Source: JAZKBN01 sp040388605 (GTDB lineage: Bacteria > Bacteroidota > Bacteroidia > Cytophagales > Flexibacteraceae). From it: a DNA stretch of 64,000 bases. The notes beneath the pieces are model-generated. The model saw only the letters and a program-made list of their open reading frames with translations. It was not told the origin of the DNA and did no database searches. The translations under genes and the position numbers were made by a program. How positions within the stretch are numbered: the stretch's first letter is position 1; each line of letters opens with the position of its first letter. The stretch lies in NCBI GenBank assembly GCA_040388605.1, contig JAZKBN010000038.1, positions 57,349 through 121,348 of the forward strand, in the 5' to 3' direction. Shown here piece by piece: positions 9,738-20,156 of this stretch.

Positions 9738-10211
9738 TTATTCTAACACCAGCTTACTTACCATAATTCCTGTCTTCATAGATACCTTAGCTGTGTAGAT
9801 ACCTGCAGGCAGGGTAAGATTTATAGTTTGTGTATTGCCGCTCAATATTTGGTTATGCACAAGTCTGCCGATATTATCGAACACCTGTATCGATTGCATT
9901 TCACTCGATCCGCCTAAGGTAACTGAGCCGTTGCCCGGGTTAGGGTATATGCTCAATTTCGGCAGCTTTTTAACGGATATGCCGGTGGCTGATGCAGGGT
10001 TCAGCACCAAAGCCAGGTTGTAAATGGTGCCTGCAGTCAGCGGGTAAGCAATGCGCATATCGCGGCTAACAGGCTGCATGCTGCCGTTTTTATCATCACG
10101 AATAAAGATGCTGAAACGCTCAGTCCAATCACTCAAATCAGTGGCGGAAAGGAATACAGTTTGTGTGATATTGCTTTTAAGGCGAATGGCAATGGTACTC
10201 ATACTGTTCAT
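9738..10211 (-). pseudogene. orphan C-terminal fragment of a T9SS type A protein
   Basis: 157 codons from an ATG at 10211. The sequence has no signal peptide and matches only the last 150 or so residues of the NHL protein at 3177-9059: TIAIRLKSNI / TIALRLRSST, LSATDLSDWTERFSIFIRDD / LSATEMSDWADRFGFIVRDD, then YPNPGNGSVTL, NIGRLVHNQ and LPAGIYTAKVSM. Similarity appears to continue a few codons upstream of the ATG up to an in-frame stop near 10245. Without Sec and surface domains it could not be exported, so it is best read as the stump of a deleted third paralogue. It may be co-transcribed with the regulator gene ending at 10271. Confidence 0.75.
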
Positions 10212-10270
10212 ACTTTGCGCTCTGTGAACAAGCTGCGGATATTATGAAGGCAGCCTTTTATTGCACCTGG

Positions 10271-12172
10271 TTATAAACTTAGCAATACTGCATTCAAATC
10301 TGCCCAAGGCTCAAGGCCCAGCTTTTTGCGCAGCCTTGAACGGAAGCTGTGCACACTGGCATCGGTTGTGTTAAGCAGGTGCTTAATCTGCTTAACATCA
10401 AGGTTCATACGTATATAACTGCACATCTTGATTTCTTTAGGGGTAATATCCGGACAACGGGCAAGAAGCCTGTCAATATATCCGGGGTTTACATCCTCGA
10501 AACAACGTAAAAATTCATCCCATTCCGCTTTAATATCTACAAAAACATCAAGCTGCTCAACCACGCGGCCAAGGTTCTCATCTTTTTCCGGCAGCTTCTC
10601 AATATTCTCTTTCACTGCGGTAATCAGCTCGTTTTTACGAACCATATAGGCTGTAAGGTTGCTTAAAAGCACATTCTTTTGTTCGAGGCTTTCATTCAGC
10701 GCTTCCTGCCTGGTAAGCAGGCGGCTTTGTTCCGCTGCAGCTGCCTTGCTTTCCAATTCTAATTCCCGTATGAGTGCCATGGCGCGTTGCTCCTCGCTGT
10801 CGAGCCGGGTTTGCAGTAATTCGCGCCTTTTTGCCAGCAGTCGTATGCGTATAAAGTAGATTACCGAAAGCAATGCCAGCACCAGCAAGGAGGCCGTAAT
10901 ACCAATTATGAGGAACAGCCTTCTGCCGCTTTCAATTTCAAGGTCTTGCCGCAGCACCGTGTTTTCTTTTTCTTTAAGCTCGGCCTGGTATTTTACCAAT
11001 GCATCCTGCAGAACGGTTTCCTTTTCTGTATTAAAGAGCGTATCGTTCAGCAGAATATACATATCCTGGTATTTGCAGGCTTCCTTAAAACGACCGGCGA
11101 GATTGTAATTACGTGCTTTATTTTTATAGGCCAGGGCAAGAATGGCTTTGCTTTGGTTTTGCTTTGTTACGGTTATTACACTATCCAGGTAATAATCGGC
11201 CTTATTGTATTCATGCAATTCGGTATAGATATTAGCGAGTATATTTAAGTCGTTTGGCGTTTGAGGCCCGCCCACAATTGAATCACGACGAATTTTTAAG
11301 GACTCAAGCATGTACTTTAATGCCGTTTTATGATGCCCGCGCCCTGTTTGGGTAACGGCATAATTAGCCATGGCGTTGCTTAAGCCTAAATAGTACTTCC
11401 CCTGCCTGAATAGCTTAATAGCAGTAAGCATGTGCTTGTCGCTGCCAAGGGTGTCGCCCATGTTATCGCTTACGGTGGCCATTGCCACGTGTACGCCGGC
11501 AATGTAATAGGGATTACCGCCAAGCTCCATTTCCCTCAGGGCCTTGTTGTTGAATTCAATGGCCTGTTCCCGGTTTCCGTTTGCACCTACCGAAAAGGAC
11601 AGGTTGCGGAATAGTAATCCTAGTCCAATATGGTCAGTGGTATCGGTGCTAAGCTTAAGACCTTCAATGTACAGCTTTGTGGCTTCATTAAACTTACCAA
11701 GCCGGTGTAATGAGCCTCCCCAGCGCAGCCTGAGCTTCCCGGCAGCATTTTTTTCAAAAGTAATGTACTTAGGGTTGGTGCGGCTGAGGTATGCTGCGGC
11801 CTCGGCATCTTTCTGGTAATATTGCAGCATAAATGCATACCACCAGTAACAAACCGACAATAAGGAATCAGAGTTGATTTGCTGAGATTCGGCAACCGAC
11901 CTGCGCATGAAAGAAAATGCCCTTGTGCTGTCGCCTGTTTTGTTATAGTACTGCGCAGATGCAAGCAGGGTGGCTATATGCAGTTTGGGGTTCGGGGCAT
12001 TTGCGAGGGCCTTATCCAGGCTGTCGGTTTTTTTATTTGGTGCCTTTATCTCGTTGGCGTTGCCATGCTTCGCAATTTGCGCAACTGCCGCCGGCACTGC
12101 CGACAAAAAAAGCAACAGCAGCATTAGGCTCCTAAATCCAATGAACATTGCTGCCGGGCCGATTTTTACCAT
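10271..12172 (-). CDS. membrane TPR protein with C-terminal LuxR-type HTH
   Basis: A predicted regulator of 633 residues from the ATG at 12172. The longer frame to 12229 begins with TTG, and a start at 12148 is also plausible since MFIGFRSLMLLLLFLSAVPAAVAQ is a good signal peptide. Several TPR units fill about residues 60-400, in a likely periplasmic domain. One transmembrane helix follows (LFLIIGITASLLVLALLSVIYFI), then a coiled coil of about 70 residues. At the C-terminus an HTH of LuxR/GerE type reads DITPKEIKMCSYIRMNLDVKQIKHLLNTTDASVHSFRSRLRKKL. This layout is frequent in Bacteroidota. It lies between two NHL giant genes, which suggests but does not prove that it controls surface proteins. 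Confidence 0.85.
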   Translation of the reverse strand: MVKIGPAAMFIGFRSLMLLLLFLSAVPAAVAQIAKHGNANEIKAPNKKTDSLDKALANAPNPKLHIATLLASAQYYNKTGDSTRAFSFMRRSVAESQQINSDSLLSVCYWWYAFMLQYYQKDAEAAAYLSRTNPKYITFEKNAAGKLRLRWGGSLHRLGKFNEATKLYIEGLKLSTDTTDHIGLGLLFRNLSFSVGANGNREQAIEFNNKALREMELGGNPYYIAGVHVAMATVSDNMGDTLGSDKHMLTAIKLFRQGKYYLGLSNAMANYAVTQTGRGHHKTALKYMLESLKIRRDSIVGGPQTPNDLNILANIYTELHEYNKADYYLDSVITVTKQNQSKAILALAYKNKARNYNLAGRFKEACKYQDMYILLNDTLFNTEKETVLQDALVKYQAELKEKENTVLRQDLEIESGRRLFLIIGITASLLVLALLSVIYFIRIRLLAKRRELLQTRLDSEEQRAMALIRELELESKAAAAEQSRLLTRQEALNESLEQKNVLLSNLTAYMVRKNELITAVKENIEKLPEKDENLGRVVEQLDVFVDIKAEWDEFLRCFEDVNPGYIDRLLARCPDITPKEIKMCSYIRMNLDVKQIKHLLNTTDASVHSFRSRLRKKLGLEPWADLNAVLLSL

Positions 12173-12718
12173 CAGGACATTATCAGAAGCACGAGGCCTA
12201 AGCTGCTCGCAGGTTATATGTAAATACAAGAAAAGCTGCCGGAACTAAACGAGACAAATAAAGCCTCAACCGACATATACCGGCAAATCTGAAATCAGCA
12301 GGTAATGTAAAGCAACATATAATAAGTACAATTTTAAAATTATCCGGCCTTGCATCAGGTTTTAAACAGGTTTAAAAACACTGAAGCAGGCTTATTAAAA
12401 GCAATAATCCAACTCACACTATTCTTTGACAACTGCTTTTAACTGATTGAATGTAAATAAATTGATTTTTACATAGCTCACACAGGATATAACACACCGC
12501 TTAAATAAAAAAGAATTTGTTGCTTTTTAAGCAAAGTTCCTTTTCGTTTAATAGCAATAATTTTTCAGCTGATGCTTACTTATTGAGAGGTTGATTTAAT
12601 GTTGTCGGCAGCAGGCAGCCATACTTTCGCAGCATATAATTTCTGATAAGGCAATGCCGGCCAACCCGGTCGAAATATTGTCGAGGCAGGTTCATTTAAA
12701 ACCTTCAACATCGCGAAA
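12173..12718. other. divergent promoter region of regulator and NHL giant
   Basis: About 545 AT-rich bases between two divergent genes. TACTTTCG at 12622-12629 is one base off the TAnnTTTG -7 consensus, with TTG at 12602-12604 (17 bp spacing). It could start the rightward transcript about 80 bases ahead of the ATG. No gene is seen. Confidence 0.4.
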
Positions 12719-15700
12719 ATGGATTACCGGCTTATGAAAATTACACCTTACTATCTTATTTACCTTGCCGCCTTTGCAAGTACCCTTGTACCGGGCTTGC
12801 TTAGGGCATCCGGCAATAACAAATCGGCCGGACCGGGCAAAGAGCATATATTGTATAGGGCATCTTCAGCCTTTAACGGAGAGTCTGAGGTCAGGTATGT
12901 GCCGGGTTCAGCAACAACTCAAAGCTCCGGAACCGCAGTAAGCCTGGTTAAAAAGGCACGCATTAAAGTTACGAGCATTCCGTGCTATCCGCCGCCGGCA
13001 CCGGGAATAGGAATAGGTACCTCAACTGCATTTTGTAATGGAGGCAGCACGGTTCTTACGGCAGTAATAAATCCGGCTGAGGTAAGCACTTTTGCGGGTG
13101 GCAGCTCAGGTTTCGCAAACGGCGAAGGCACAGATGCGAAGTTTAATGATCCGGTAGATGTTTTGGTAGATGCCTCAGATAATGTTTACGTAACAGATCA
13201 AAGCAATAACCGCATTCGTAAAATAACTCCGGATGGTATTGTAAGTACTTTTGCCGGTTCAGGAACTGCGGTGAGCACCGACGGAACCGGTACAGGTGCA
13301 GCCTTTAACGGGCCATGCAATATGGCCATGGATTCACAGGGCAATATTTTTGTTTCGGATGCAGGCGGAAACCGTATCAGGAAAATAACAAGTTCAGGAG
13401 TTGTAAGTACACCGGCCGGAAGCAGTTCAGGCTTTACCAATGGAACAGGCTCCGGTGCAAAGTTCAATACACCCCGCGGTTTAGCCGTTGATGCTGCAGA
13501 CAATGTCTATGTGGCAGATTTCGGCAATAACTGTATCCGTAAAATTACACCCGCCGGGGTGGTAAGCACTTTTGCCGGCTCAACTTCAGGCACAACCGGT
13601 ACATCTAATGGTACGGGCACAGCAGCCAGGTTCGATGGCCCTAATTCACTGACCTTCGATTCCTTCGGCAACCTGTATGTTGCGGACCAGGGAAACAACA
13701 AAATACGAAAAATAACACCTGATGCCCTGGTGAGCAATTTTGCCGGCTCAGGCACAGCCGGTTTCCAGGATGCTACCGGAACCGCCGCCAAATTCGACAA
13801 CCCAAAGGGGCTGGTATGTGATAAAGACGATAATGTTTACCTAACAGATCGCGATAACAGTCGTATCCGTAAAATTACGTCTGCCGGGGTAGTAAGCTCA
13901 ATTGCAGGCCAATCTTCAACAGGTGCTACCAACGGCACCTTGACTGCTGCCAAATTCAACCAACCCATTGGTATATCAATAGACTCTTATGGCAACCTGT
14001 ATATTGCAGATTATGCCAATAACCGCATCCGCAAAATAACATTACCTGCCGCCGTCGATTCTTACATTTGGAGTAACGGAGTTACCGGACAGGCATTAAC
14101 CGTAACAGCATCAGGTTTCTATAATGTGAGAGCTGTTTCGGGCACCTGCACATCAACAGCGGTGAATCCAGTTTCGGTTGTTGTAACAACCATTCCCACA
14201 CCCACAATTAGTGCTTCGGGCCCGCTTAATTTGTGTGGCAGCTCAACAGTTGTTTTAAGTTCAAGTATAGCAATTGGTAACCTTTGGAGTACCGGGGCAA
14301 CAACGCAGAGCATTACTGTAAGTTCTGTCGGAAGCTATACGGTTTCCCAAATAGCAAGCGGCTGCACTTCATTACCAAGCAGCCCGGCGGTGGTTACTGT
14401 GGGTAATACACCGTCGGTACCCGTAATCAGTCCAGCCGGCCCGCAGTTTATATGCTTGGGTGGTAACGGTTTGTCGCTGAGCTCTACATCAGGCGGCTCA
14501 GTTACTGTGAGCAGTGTTTTCGGGGGGAGCACCGGCACATCCGGAGACGGATCCGGCACGTCTATGGGAGGGCCTCGCAGCGTAGTAACCGATGCTGCGG
14601 GCAATGCTTATGTATGCGCATACAGTAGCCATTTAATAAGAAAGATTACACCTGCCGGAATAATTACAACTTTCGCCGGAAGTACAATGGGGTTCTCAAA
14701 CGGTACGGGAACATCTGCGCAATTCAGTTTTCCGAGCGGCATTACAATAGATAGGGCAGGAAACCTGTATGTAGCTGATTTTAATAACAGCGCAATACGT
14801 AAAATAACGCCTGCCGGCGTTGTCAGCACTTTTGCGGGCGGTACAGGAGGATACCTTGATGCGACAGGCTCTTCAGCAAAATTCAGCGGCTTGAGCGATA
14901 TAGCCATTGATAACTCAGACAACCTTTATGTTTGCGAAACAAGCAATAAACGCTTACGTAAAATAAGTCCGACAGGCATTGTTACCACCTTGGCAGGGCA
15001 GGCTACAGGTGGCTACCTTGACGGACAGGGAATAGCTGCAAAATTTACCAATCCGACATATTTATGTGTGGATGCTTCAGGCAACATTTATGTAACTGAT
15101 GATACCAGGATAAGAAAAGTTACCCCGAGCGGAACCGTTAGCACGCTTGCAGGCGGAAGTACCGACGGTTTTGCAGACGGAACAGGTACGGAAGCTTTAT
15201 TTAATAATCCTAATGGCCTATGTGCTGATGCTTCCGGAAATATATACTTATGCGATTTCTCCAATTACCGTATCAGGAAGATTACGCCTGAGGGTGTGGT
15301 AAGTACTTATATGGGCACCGGAACTTCCGGTCTTACTAATGGGAACTTAAGCATTGCCAAAACCGCCAATATTTACGACATCACTATTGATGCTTTCGGA
15401 ACATTCAATTTTATTGAAAACCAAGGATACCTCAGAAAAATATATACTGACCCCGCTGCTGAGAAATACTTATGGAGCAACGGAGACACAACGCAAACAA
15501 TTAATGTACAATCCTCCGGCAATTATACTGTACAAACTATAAGCGCAGGCTGCACAAGCGCCGTCTCAGCAGCCGTAGCAATAACGGCTACAGTACCTGC
15601 TGCTCCAACCGTAAGCTCCTCAGGCGGCTCTGTTATTTGTAACGGCGCACCTGTAACACTTACAAGTTCTTCTGCAACAGGCAATATTTGGAGCACCGGC

Positions 15701-18700
15701 GCAACAACCCAAAGCATAAGCATTAGCGATACAGGCCATTATTCAGTATATACGGCCATTACCGGCTGCACATCGGCTGTAAGTGCAGCAATGGCGGTTA
15801 CTGCCGGTAGTGTGGAAACCCCGACCATCAGCATAATAGGCAATACCACCTTTTGTGTCGGCGAAAGCGTTAAGCTTGTGGCCCCGGAAGCTGAAGCATA
15901 TATCTGGAGCAACGGCGGAACGGGACAAAATAATATTGTTACCATAACCGGCAACTATACGCTTAAAGTAGTGAGTGCATCGGGGTGCACTTCGGCTGCA
16001 AGCGCGGCAGTAGCAGTCACATCTGTGAAATCGCCATATAAGCCTACAGTAAGCGCATCGGGATCCTTAACATTTTGCGGGGCTACTAATAGCGTAACGC
16101 TTACTTCAACAAACGGGGGCGAAGTGATTGTAAGTACGCTTGCCGGCAGCGGCACGGCTGCCGAGGCAGATGGAATAGGTACAGCTGCACAGTTTAACGG
16201 GCCCCAGAATATTGCCGCTGATGCGGAAGGAAACGTTTATGTAGCTGATTTCTATGCGCACAGAATTAGTAAGGTAAGCCCTGAGGGAGTGGTTACTACT
16301 TATGCCGGAAGTTCATCCGGTAATGTAGACGGGCCGATAAGTAGTGCCAAATTCTTTTATCCCACAGGCCTTGCGGTTGATGCTGCGGGTAACTTGTATG
16401 TTGCTGAAGCGGGCAACCATAAAATCAGGAAAATTACACCTGCGGGTATAGTGAGCACATTTGCAGGCGGCGGCGGCGGTTTTGCAAACGGAAACGGGGC
16501 CACAGCAAAATTCAATTCGCCTAAGGGCTTATGTTTCGATGTAACGGGAAATCTTTACGTTGCAGATTATGGTAACAATATGGTAAGGAAAATCAGCCTC
16601 GACGGAATTGTGAGCACATTAGCCGGGCAGCAAACTTCCGGGGAGGTGGATGACGAAGGCACAGCCGCGAAATTCAGCAATATTTATGATGTTGCTGCCG
16701 ACGCCGCAGGCAATGTTTATGTGGCTGAACTTACAAACAGGATAAGAAAAATAAGCCCTTCCGGAACTGTAAGCACCTACAGCGGCAATGGTAACCAAGG
16801 CGTTGCTAACGGTCCTGTTGCATCTGCCACTTTTAACACTCCTTTGGGACTCAGTATGGATGCTGCAGATAACTTATATGTAGTAGACCAAGGCAACCAT
16901 ACCATAAGAAAAATTACACCGGCCGGTATTGTCAGCCTTATAGCGGGCAGAAGCAATTTATCAGGAGGTTATGTAGATGGTAATACATCTGTTGCCCAGT
17001 TTAACTATCCCCAGGACGTAGCGGTAGATAGGTTTGGGAACATTTACGTAGTGGATTTAAACAACAGGGTAAGAAAAGTTGTTGAGTTCCCCTCTGCAAC
17101 GAATTACCTGTGGAGCAATGGCGAAACAACCCGCACCTTAAGCACGAACATATCGGGCAGCTATACCGTTCAAACCATAAGCGGGACTTGCACAAGCGAG
17201 GCTTCAGCAGCTATAGTAGTAGTATCTAACCTGCCGGCCGCACCCCCGATATCGGCTTCAAGGAGCAGCGTTCTTTGTCCGGGTAATTCAATAGTACTAA
17301 GCACTACTGCAACCGGGACAAATATTTGGAGCAATGGCACCGTGGCTGCTTCCATAACGGTACAAACCTATCAAGCCGGCAGCTATAGCGTAAGGAATTA
17401 TGCAAGCGGATGCCCCTCGAAGTGGAGCGACACCATTGTTGTTAGCGTTCTGCCGGGAATTCCTTCGCAGCCGGGTGCAATTACAGGCCCCGCGACTGCC
17501 GAAAAAAGCAGCACACAAACCTATTCAATCCGCCCGGTTTCAGGCGCTGACTCTTATGAATGGACTTATGCCGGCGGGGGAACCGGTGCAACCATATCAG
17601 GCACGGGCACAACCGTTACGGTAACTTTTGCCCCGACAGCCACTACTGGTGTACTGTATGTAAAAGCTTTATCGTCATGCGGTGTAAGTAATCCACAATA
17701 TATGGTTGTTACCTTAACCGCCTCCACATCTTCAACCACTGACCTCAATATTACAGGTAACCAAAGTATAAGCGGCAACTACCGTAATATAACCATCAGC
17801 GGTACGCCAACCGTTACCCTAAGCGGCAACCTTAGCATATCAGGTAACATTATCGTGGCCAACGGCGTAACCTTTAATACCAATTGCAATGTGGTAAGCG
17901 GCACAGGCAGCTTTACACTGGAAGCCGGTGGAACGCTTAAAATTTGTAACACAGCCGGCATTACGCAATCAGGCAATACAGGGTCAATTCAAACAAGCAC
18001 CCGAAGCTTCAGCATAGGCGCTAACTATGAGTACAACGGTACATCTTCGCAGGTTACGGGCTCAGGCCTTCCTGCCACTGTGCGAGACCTGATCTTGAAT
18101 AACGGCAGCGGCCTGACGCTTAGCAGCGTGACTTCATTAACACACATGCTTACGCTTACCAACGGTAACCTGAATACGGCCGATAAGCTGACATTGGTAT
18201 CGAATTCGGCAGGTACGGCAATGGTTGTGAATGTGAACGGCACATCAACGGGTAATGTAACAGTGCAACGCTATATAAGCCCGAATATTAATGCCGGTGC
18301 GGGCTACAGGCATTACTCATCGCCTGTCAGGAATATGCCTATAAGCGGGTTCAGCTCGGTATCCGGTGGCTTTACCCCGGTATTGAATAGCGCATACAAT
18401 ACCGCCCAAGTTCCGGGTTCGGTAACGCCTTTCCCGAATATTTTCGGGTACGACCTGAACAGGATTCATGAGGAATCCGATCCGTTTTCGCAAGGATGGT
18501 ACGTGCCTTATGATGTGGCGTATACCGGAGTAGGCTTTTGCGTAAATATCCCCGCCGACCAAACATTGAAAGTAACCGGCTCATTGGTTACCGGCTCTAC
18601 AACTTACGGGTTCGGCGGCAACGGTGTTGCATCAAGCGGTTGGGCACTCGCCGGCAACCCCTACCCTTCACCAATCGATTGGCGATTGGTGACTAAAACC

Positions 18701-19558
18701 GATGTGGATGATGCCATTTATGTAGCCCAAAGCACCGGCCAATATGCAGGCAGGTATGCCAGCTATGTTAACGGTGTAAGCAATAATGGCGGCAGCCCCA
18801 TAATAGCTTGCATGCAGGGCTTTTTTGTGCGCGGAAGAACTACTTCTGCGAGCGTATTGTTTACAAATGCTTCAAGGCTTACCACCTATACCAACCCGGC
18901 ATTTAACCGCAGCCAGGCCCCTGATTTGGTACGCTTGCATATCAGCACTCCCGGCAGCGTAGGCGACGAGACCACAGTCTATTTCGAGGACGGCAATACC
19001 GAGTCATTCGATGCGGGCAGCGATGCCGGAAAAGTACATGCCGGCGGCCTGTCCATATACAGCATAGGTTCAGACGGGCATAACCTAAGCATAAATGGCT
19101 TACCCGCTGCTATGGCCTATGCCGCGCAGATTCGTATCAGGCTGGCTTACTCGGCTGTGGCAACGCAAATACATACGATTTCAGCCATTGAAAGCAACGG
19201 GCCCTGGCTTATTTTTGACCATTACGACGGGCGTCTGCATGATATGCCTTATACCTTCAGCACCGTTTCCGGTCGCTTCGAGAACAGGTTGGAGCTTGTT
19301 AAAATCAACAGCTTAACCGGCATTAAGGCCTTTGCACCTAAGCTGAGCATGTATCCCAACCCGGTAACAGACAGGCTATGCATCAGCATGCCCGGCCAAA
19401 GCAGCCTGAGCCTGAACGATGCAGCCGGTAAAACCGTAATGCAGATTGAAATGAGTAATACAACGCAAATAGATTTGTCGGCTTTCTCGGCAGGTATTTA
19501 TACGCTGCGCTGCACGAATACAAGCGGCACAAGCGTATATAAAGTAGTTAAACAGTAA
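12719..19558 (+). CDS. giant NHL-propeller protein with three propellers and T9SS type A sorting domain
   Basis: A 2279-residue secreted protein. The start could also be the ATG at 12734, giving MKITPYYLIYLAAFASTLVPG as signal peptide. NHL repeat blocks lie at about residues 120-440, 595-914 and 1134-1457 (typical unit GNLYVADYGNNRIRKITPAGVVSTFAGG). Ig-like modules with CTSAVSAAVAITA and WSNGETTQSI motifs separate them. Residues 1580-1800 hold a PKD-like module and a beta-rich stretch (GNYRNITISGTPTVTLSGNL) shared with the paralogue at 3177-9059. The T9SS type A signal (KLSMYPNPVTDRLCIS ... SAGIYTLRCTN ... KVVKQ) occupies about the last 75 residues. It is one propeller longer than its paralogue. 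A terminator follows at 19568. The ligand is unknown. Confidence 0.9.
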   Translation: MDYRLMKITPYYLIYLAAFASTLVPGLLRASGNNKSAGPGKEHILYRASSAFNGESEVRYVPGSATTQSSGTAVSLVKKARIKVTSIPCYPPPAPGIGIGTSTAFCNGGSTVLTAVINPAEVSTFAGGSSGFANGEGTDAKFNDPVDVLVDASDNVYVTDQSNNRIRKITPDGIVSTFAGSGTAVSTDGTGTGAAFNGPCNMAMDSQGNIFVSDAGGNRIRKITSSGVVSTPAGSSSGFTNGTGSGAKFNTPRGLAVDAADNVYVADFGNNCIRKITPAGVVSTFAGSTSGTTGTSNGTGTAARFDGPNSLTFDSFGNLYVADQGNNKIRKITPDALVSNFAGSGTAGFQDATGTAAKFDNPKGLVCDKDDNVYLTDRDNSRIRKITSAGVVSSIAGQSSTGATNGTLTAAKFNQPIGISIDSYGNLYIADYANNRIRKITLPAAVDSYIWSNGVTGQALTVTASGFYNVRAVSGTCTSTAVNPVSVVVTTIPTPTISASGPLNLCGSSTVVLSSSIAIGNLWSTGATTQSITVSSVGSYTVSQIASGCTSLPSSPAVVTVGNTPSVPVISPAGPQFICLGGNGLSLSSTSGGSVTVSSVFGGSTGTSGDGSGTSMGGPRSVVTDAAGNAYVCAYSSHLIRKITPAGIITTFAGSTMGFSNGTGTSAQFSFPSGITIDRAGNLYVADFNNSAIRKITPAGVVSTFAGGTGGYLDATGSSAKFSGLSDIAIDNSDNLYVCETSNKRLRKISPTGIVTTLAGQATGGYLDGQGIAAKFTNPTYLCVDASGNIYVTDDTRIRKVTPSGTVSTLAGGSTDGFADGTGTEALFNNPNGLCADASGNIYLCDFSNYRIRKITPEGVVSTYMGTGTSGLTNGNLSIAKTANIYDITIDAFGTFNFIENQGYLRKIYTDPAAEKYLWSNGDTTQTINVQSSGNYTVQTISAGCTSAVSAAVAITATVPAAPTVSSSGGSVICNGAPVTLTSSSATGNIWSTGATTQSISISDTGHYSVYTAITGCTSAVSAAMAVTAGSVETPTISIIGNTTFCVGESVKLVAPEAEAYIWSNGGTGQNNIVTITGNYTLKVVSASGCTSAASAAVAVTSVKSPYKPTVSASGSLTFCGATNSVTLTSTNGGEVIVSTLAGSGTAAEADGIGTAAQFNGPQNIAADAEGNVYVADFYAHRISKVSPEGVVTTYAGSSSGNVDGPISSAKFFYPTGLAVDAAGNLYVAEAGNHKIRKITPAGIVSTFAGGGGGFANGNGATAKFNSPKGLCFDVTGNLYVADYGNNMVRKISLDGIVSTLAGQQTSGEVDDEGTAAKFSNIYDVAADAAGNVYVAELTNRIRKISPSGTVSTYSGNGNQGVANGPVASATFNTPLGLSMDAADNLYVVDQGNHTIRKITPAGIVSLIAGRSNLSGGYVDGNTSVAQFNYPQDVAVDRFGNIYVVDLNNRVRKVVEFPSATNYLWSNGETTRTLSTNISGSYTVQTISGTCTSEASAAIVVVSNLPAAPPISASRSSVLCPGNSIVLSTTATGTNIWSNGTVAASITVQTYQAGSYSVRNYASGCPSKWSDTIVVSVLPGIPSQPGAITGPATAEKSSTQTYSIRPVSGADSYEWTYAGGGTGATISGTGTTVTVTFAPTATTGVLYVKALSSCGVSNPQYMVVTLTASTSSTTDLNITGNQSISGNYRNITISGTPTVTLSGNLSISGNIIVANGVTFNTNCNVVSGTGSFTLEAGGTLKICNTAGITQSGNTGSIQTSTRSFSIGANYEYNGTSSQVTGSGLPATVRDLILNNGSGLTLSSVTSLTHMLTLTNGNLNTADKLTLVSNSAGTAMVVNVNGTSTGNVTVQRYISPNINAGAGYRHYSSPVRNMPISGFSSVSGGFTPVLNSAYNTAQVPGSVTPFPNIFGYDLNRIHEESDPFSQGWYVPYDVAYTGVGFCVNIPADQTLKVTGSLVTGSTTYGFGGNGVASSGWALAGNPYPSPIDWRLVTKTDVDDAIYVAQSTGQYAGRYASYVNGVSNNGGSPIIACMQGFFVRGRTTSASVLFTNASRLTTYTNPAFNRSQAPDLVRLHISTPGSVGDETTVYFEDGNTESFDAGSDAGKVHAGGLSIYSIGSDGHNLSINGLPAAMAYAAQIRIRLAYSAVATQIHTISAIESNGPWLIFDHYDGRLHDMPYTFSTVSGRFENRLELVKINSLTGIKAFAPKLSMYPNPVTDRLCISMPGQSSLSLNDAAGKTVMQIEMSNTTQIDLSAFSAGIYTLRCTNTSGTSVYKVVKQ

Positions 19559-19567
19559 CATACTTAG

Positions 19568-19606
19568 TGCACAACAGCAGTCCCGGTGTAAAAGCCGGGG
19601 CTGTTT
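19568..19606 (+). terminator. terminator after the NHL giant
   Basis: AACAG...CCCGG pairs with CCGGG-CTGTT across a short loop and runs into TTTTT. It lies between the stop at 19558 and the small gene starting at 19627. It may reduce rather than block read-through to that gene. Confidence 0.6.
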
Positions 19607-19626
19607 TTAAACCAAAGCCCACAAAA

Positions 19627-19866
19627 ATGAAAAACAATATTAAAAAATACCTTGCAGCTGCGTTCGCGGTTTACTTAGTGCTTGTTTGTAATGTTTCCTT
19701 TGCCCAGGAGCCCGGCGATCCCGGCGACCTGGGTCCCACTCCATCTGCAAGCCCGGCAGGCGTGCCTGTAGACGGCGGTGCAAGCATATTGGCAGCATCC
19801 GGAATAGGATATGCTGTTAAGAGATTCAGGGCGCGAAAAGCCGCGCTTAAAACAAACAGCAACTAA
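19627..19866 (+). CDS. small secreted PID-CTERM-like protein
   Basis: 79 residues from the ATG at 19627. An upstream frame to 19567 overlaps the terminator and is unlikely to be translated. The protein has a signal peptide (MKNNIKKYLAAAFAVYLVLVCNVSFAQ), a Pro/Asp/Gly-rich stretch (EPGDPGDLGPTPSASP), then VPVDGGASILAASGIGYAVKRFRARKAALK. That end is a Pro-x-Asp motif, a hydrophobic helix and a basic tail, the layout of the Bacteroidota PID-CTERM small proteins. Its place directly behind a T9SS giant is typical for such peptides. No function is established; a membrane-anchored product that is cleaved or sorted is an inference. Confidence 0.75.
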   Translation: MKNNIKKYLAAAFAVYLVLVCNVSFAQEPGDPGDLGPTPSASPAGVPVDGGASILAASGIGYAVKRFRARKAALKTNSN

Positions 19867-19990
19867 CCCCGGACCCATATTCCAGATTTTGTGCTTGCTT
19901 CTGTACTCAAAGTTGTACGAAGATACGGGGACTTTGAGCCGGAAAATCGGCTGCGATTCTAAACCTGTGTTTGTTTGCTTACTAAGCGCA

Positions 19991-20034
19991 AAAGCGGATT
20001 GCACTGAAATATCAGTTTGCAATCCGCTTTTTTT
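19991..20034 (+). terminator. strong intrinsic terminator
   Basis: AAGCGGATTGCA pairs perfectly with TGCAATCCGCTT and is followed by TTTTTTT. It ends the rightward unit that includes the small PID-CTERM-like gene. Confidence 0.85.
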
Positions 20035-20156
20035 AATCAGTTTGATAATGAGATGCTTATGTCGAAAATGAGTTTAAACTCACATTCGTTTTTGTTTCAT
20101 ATCCGTAGTCGATTGCTCCTGCTAAACCTTCTGTAATTCGGCAAATCAGCAATTAA

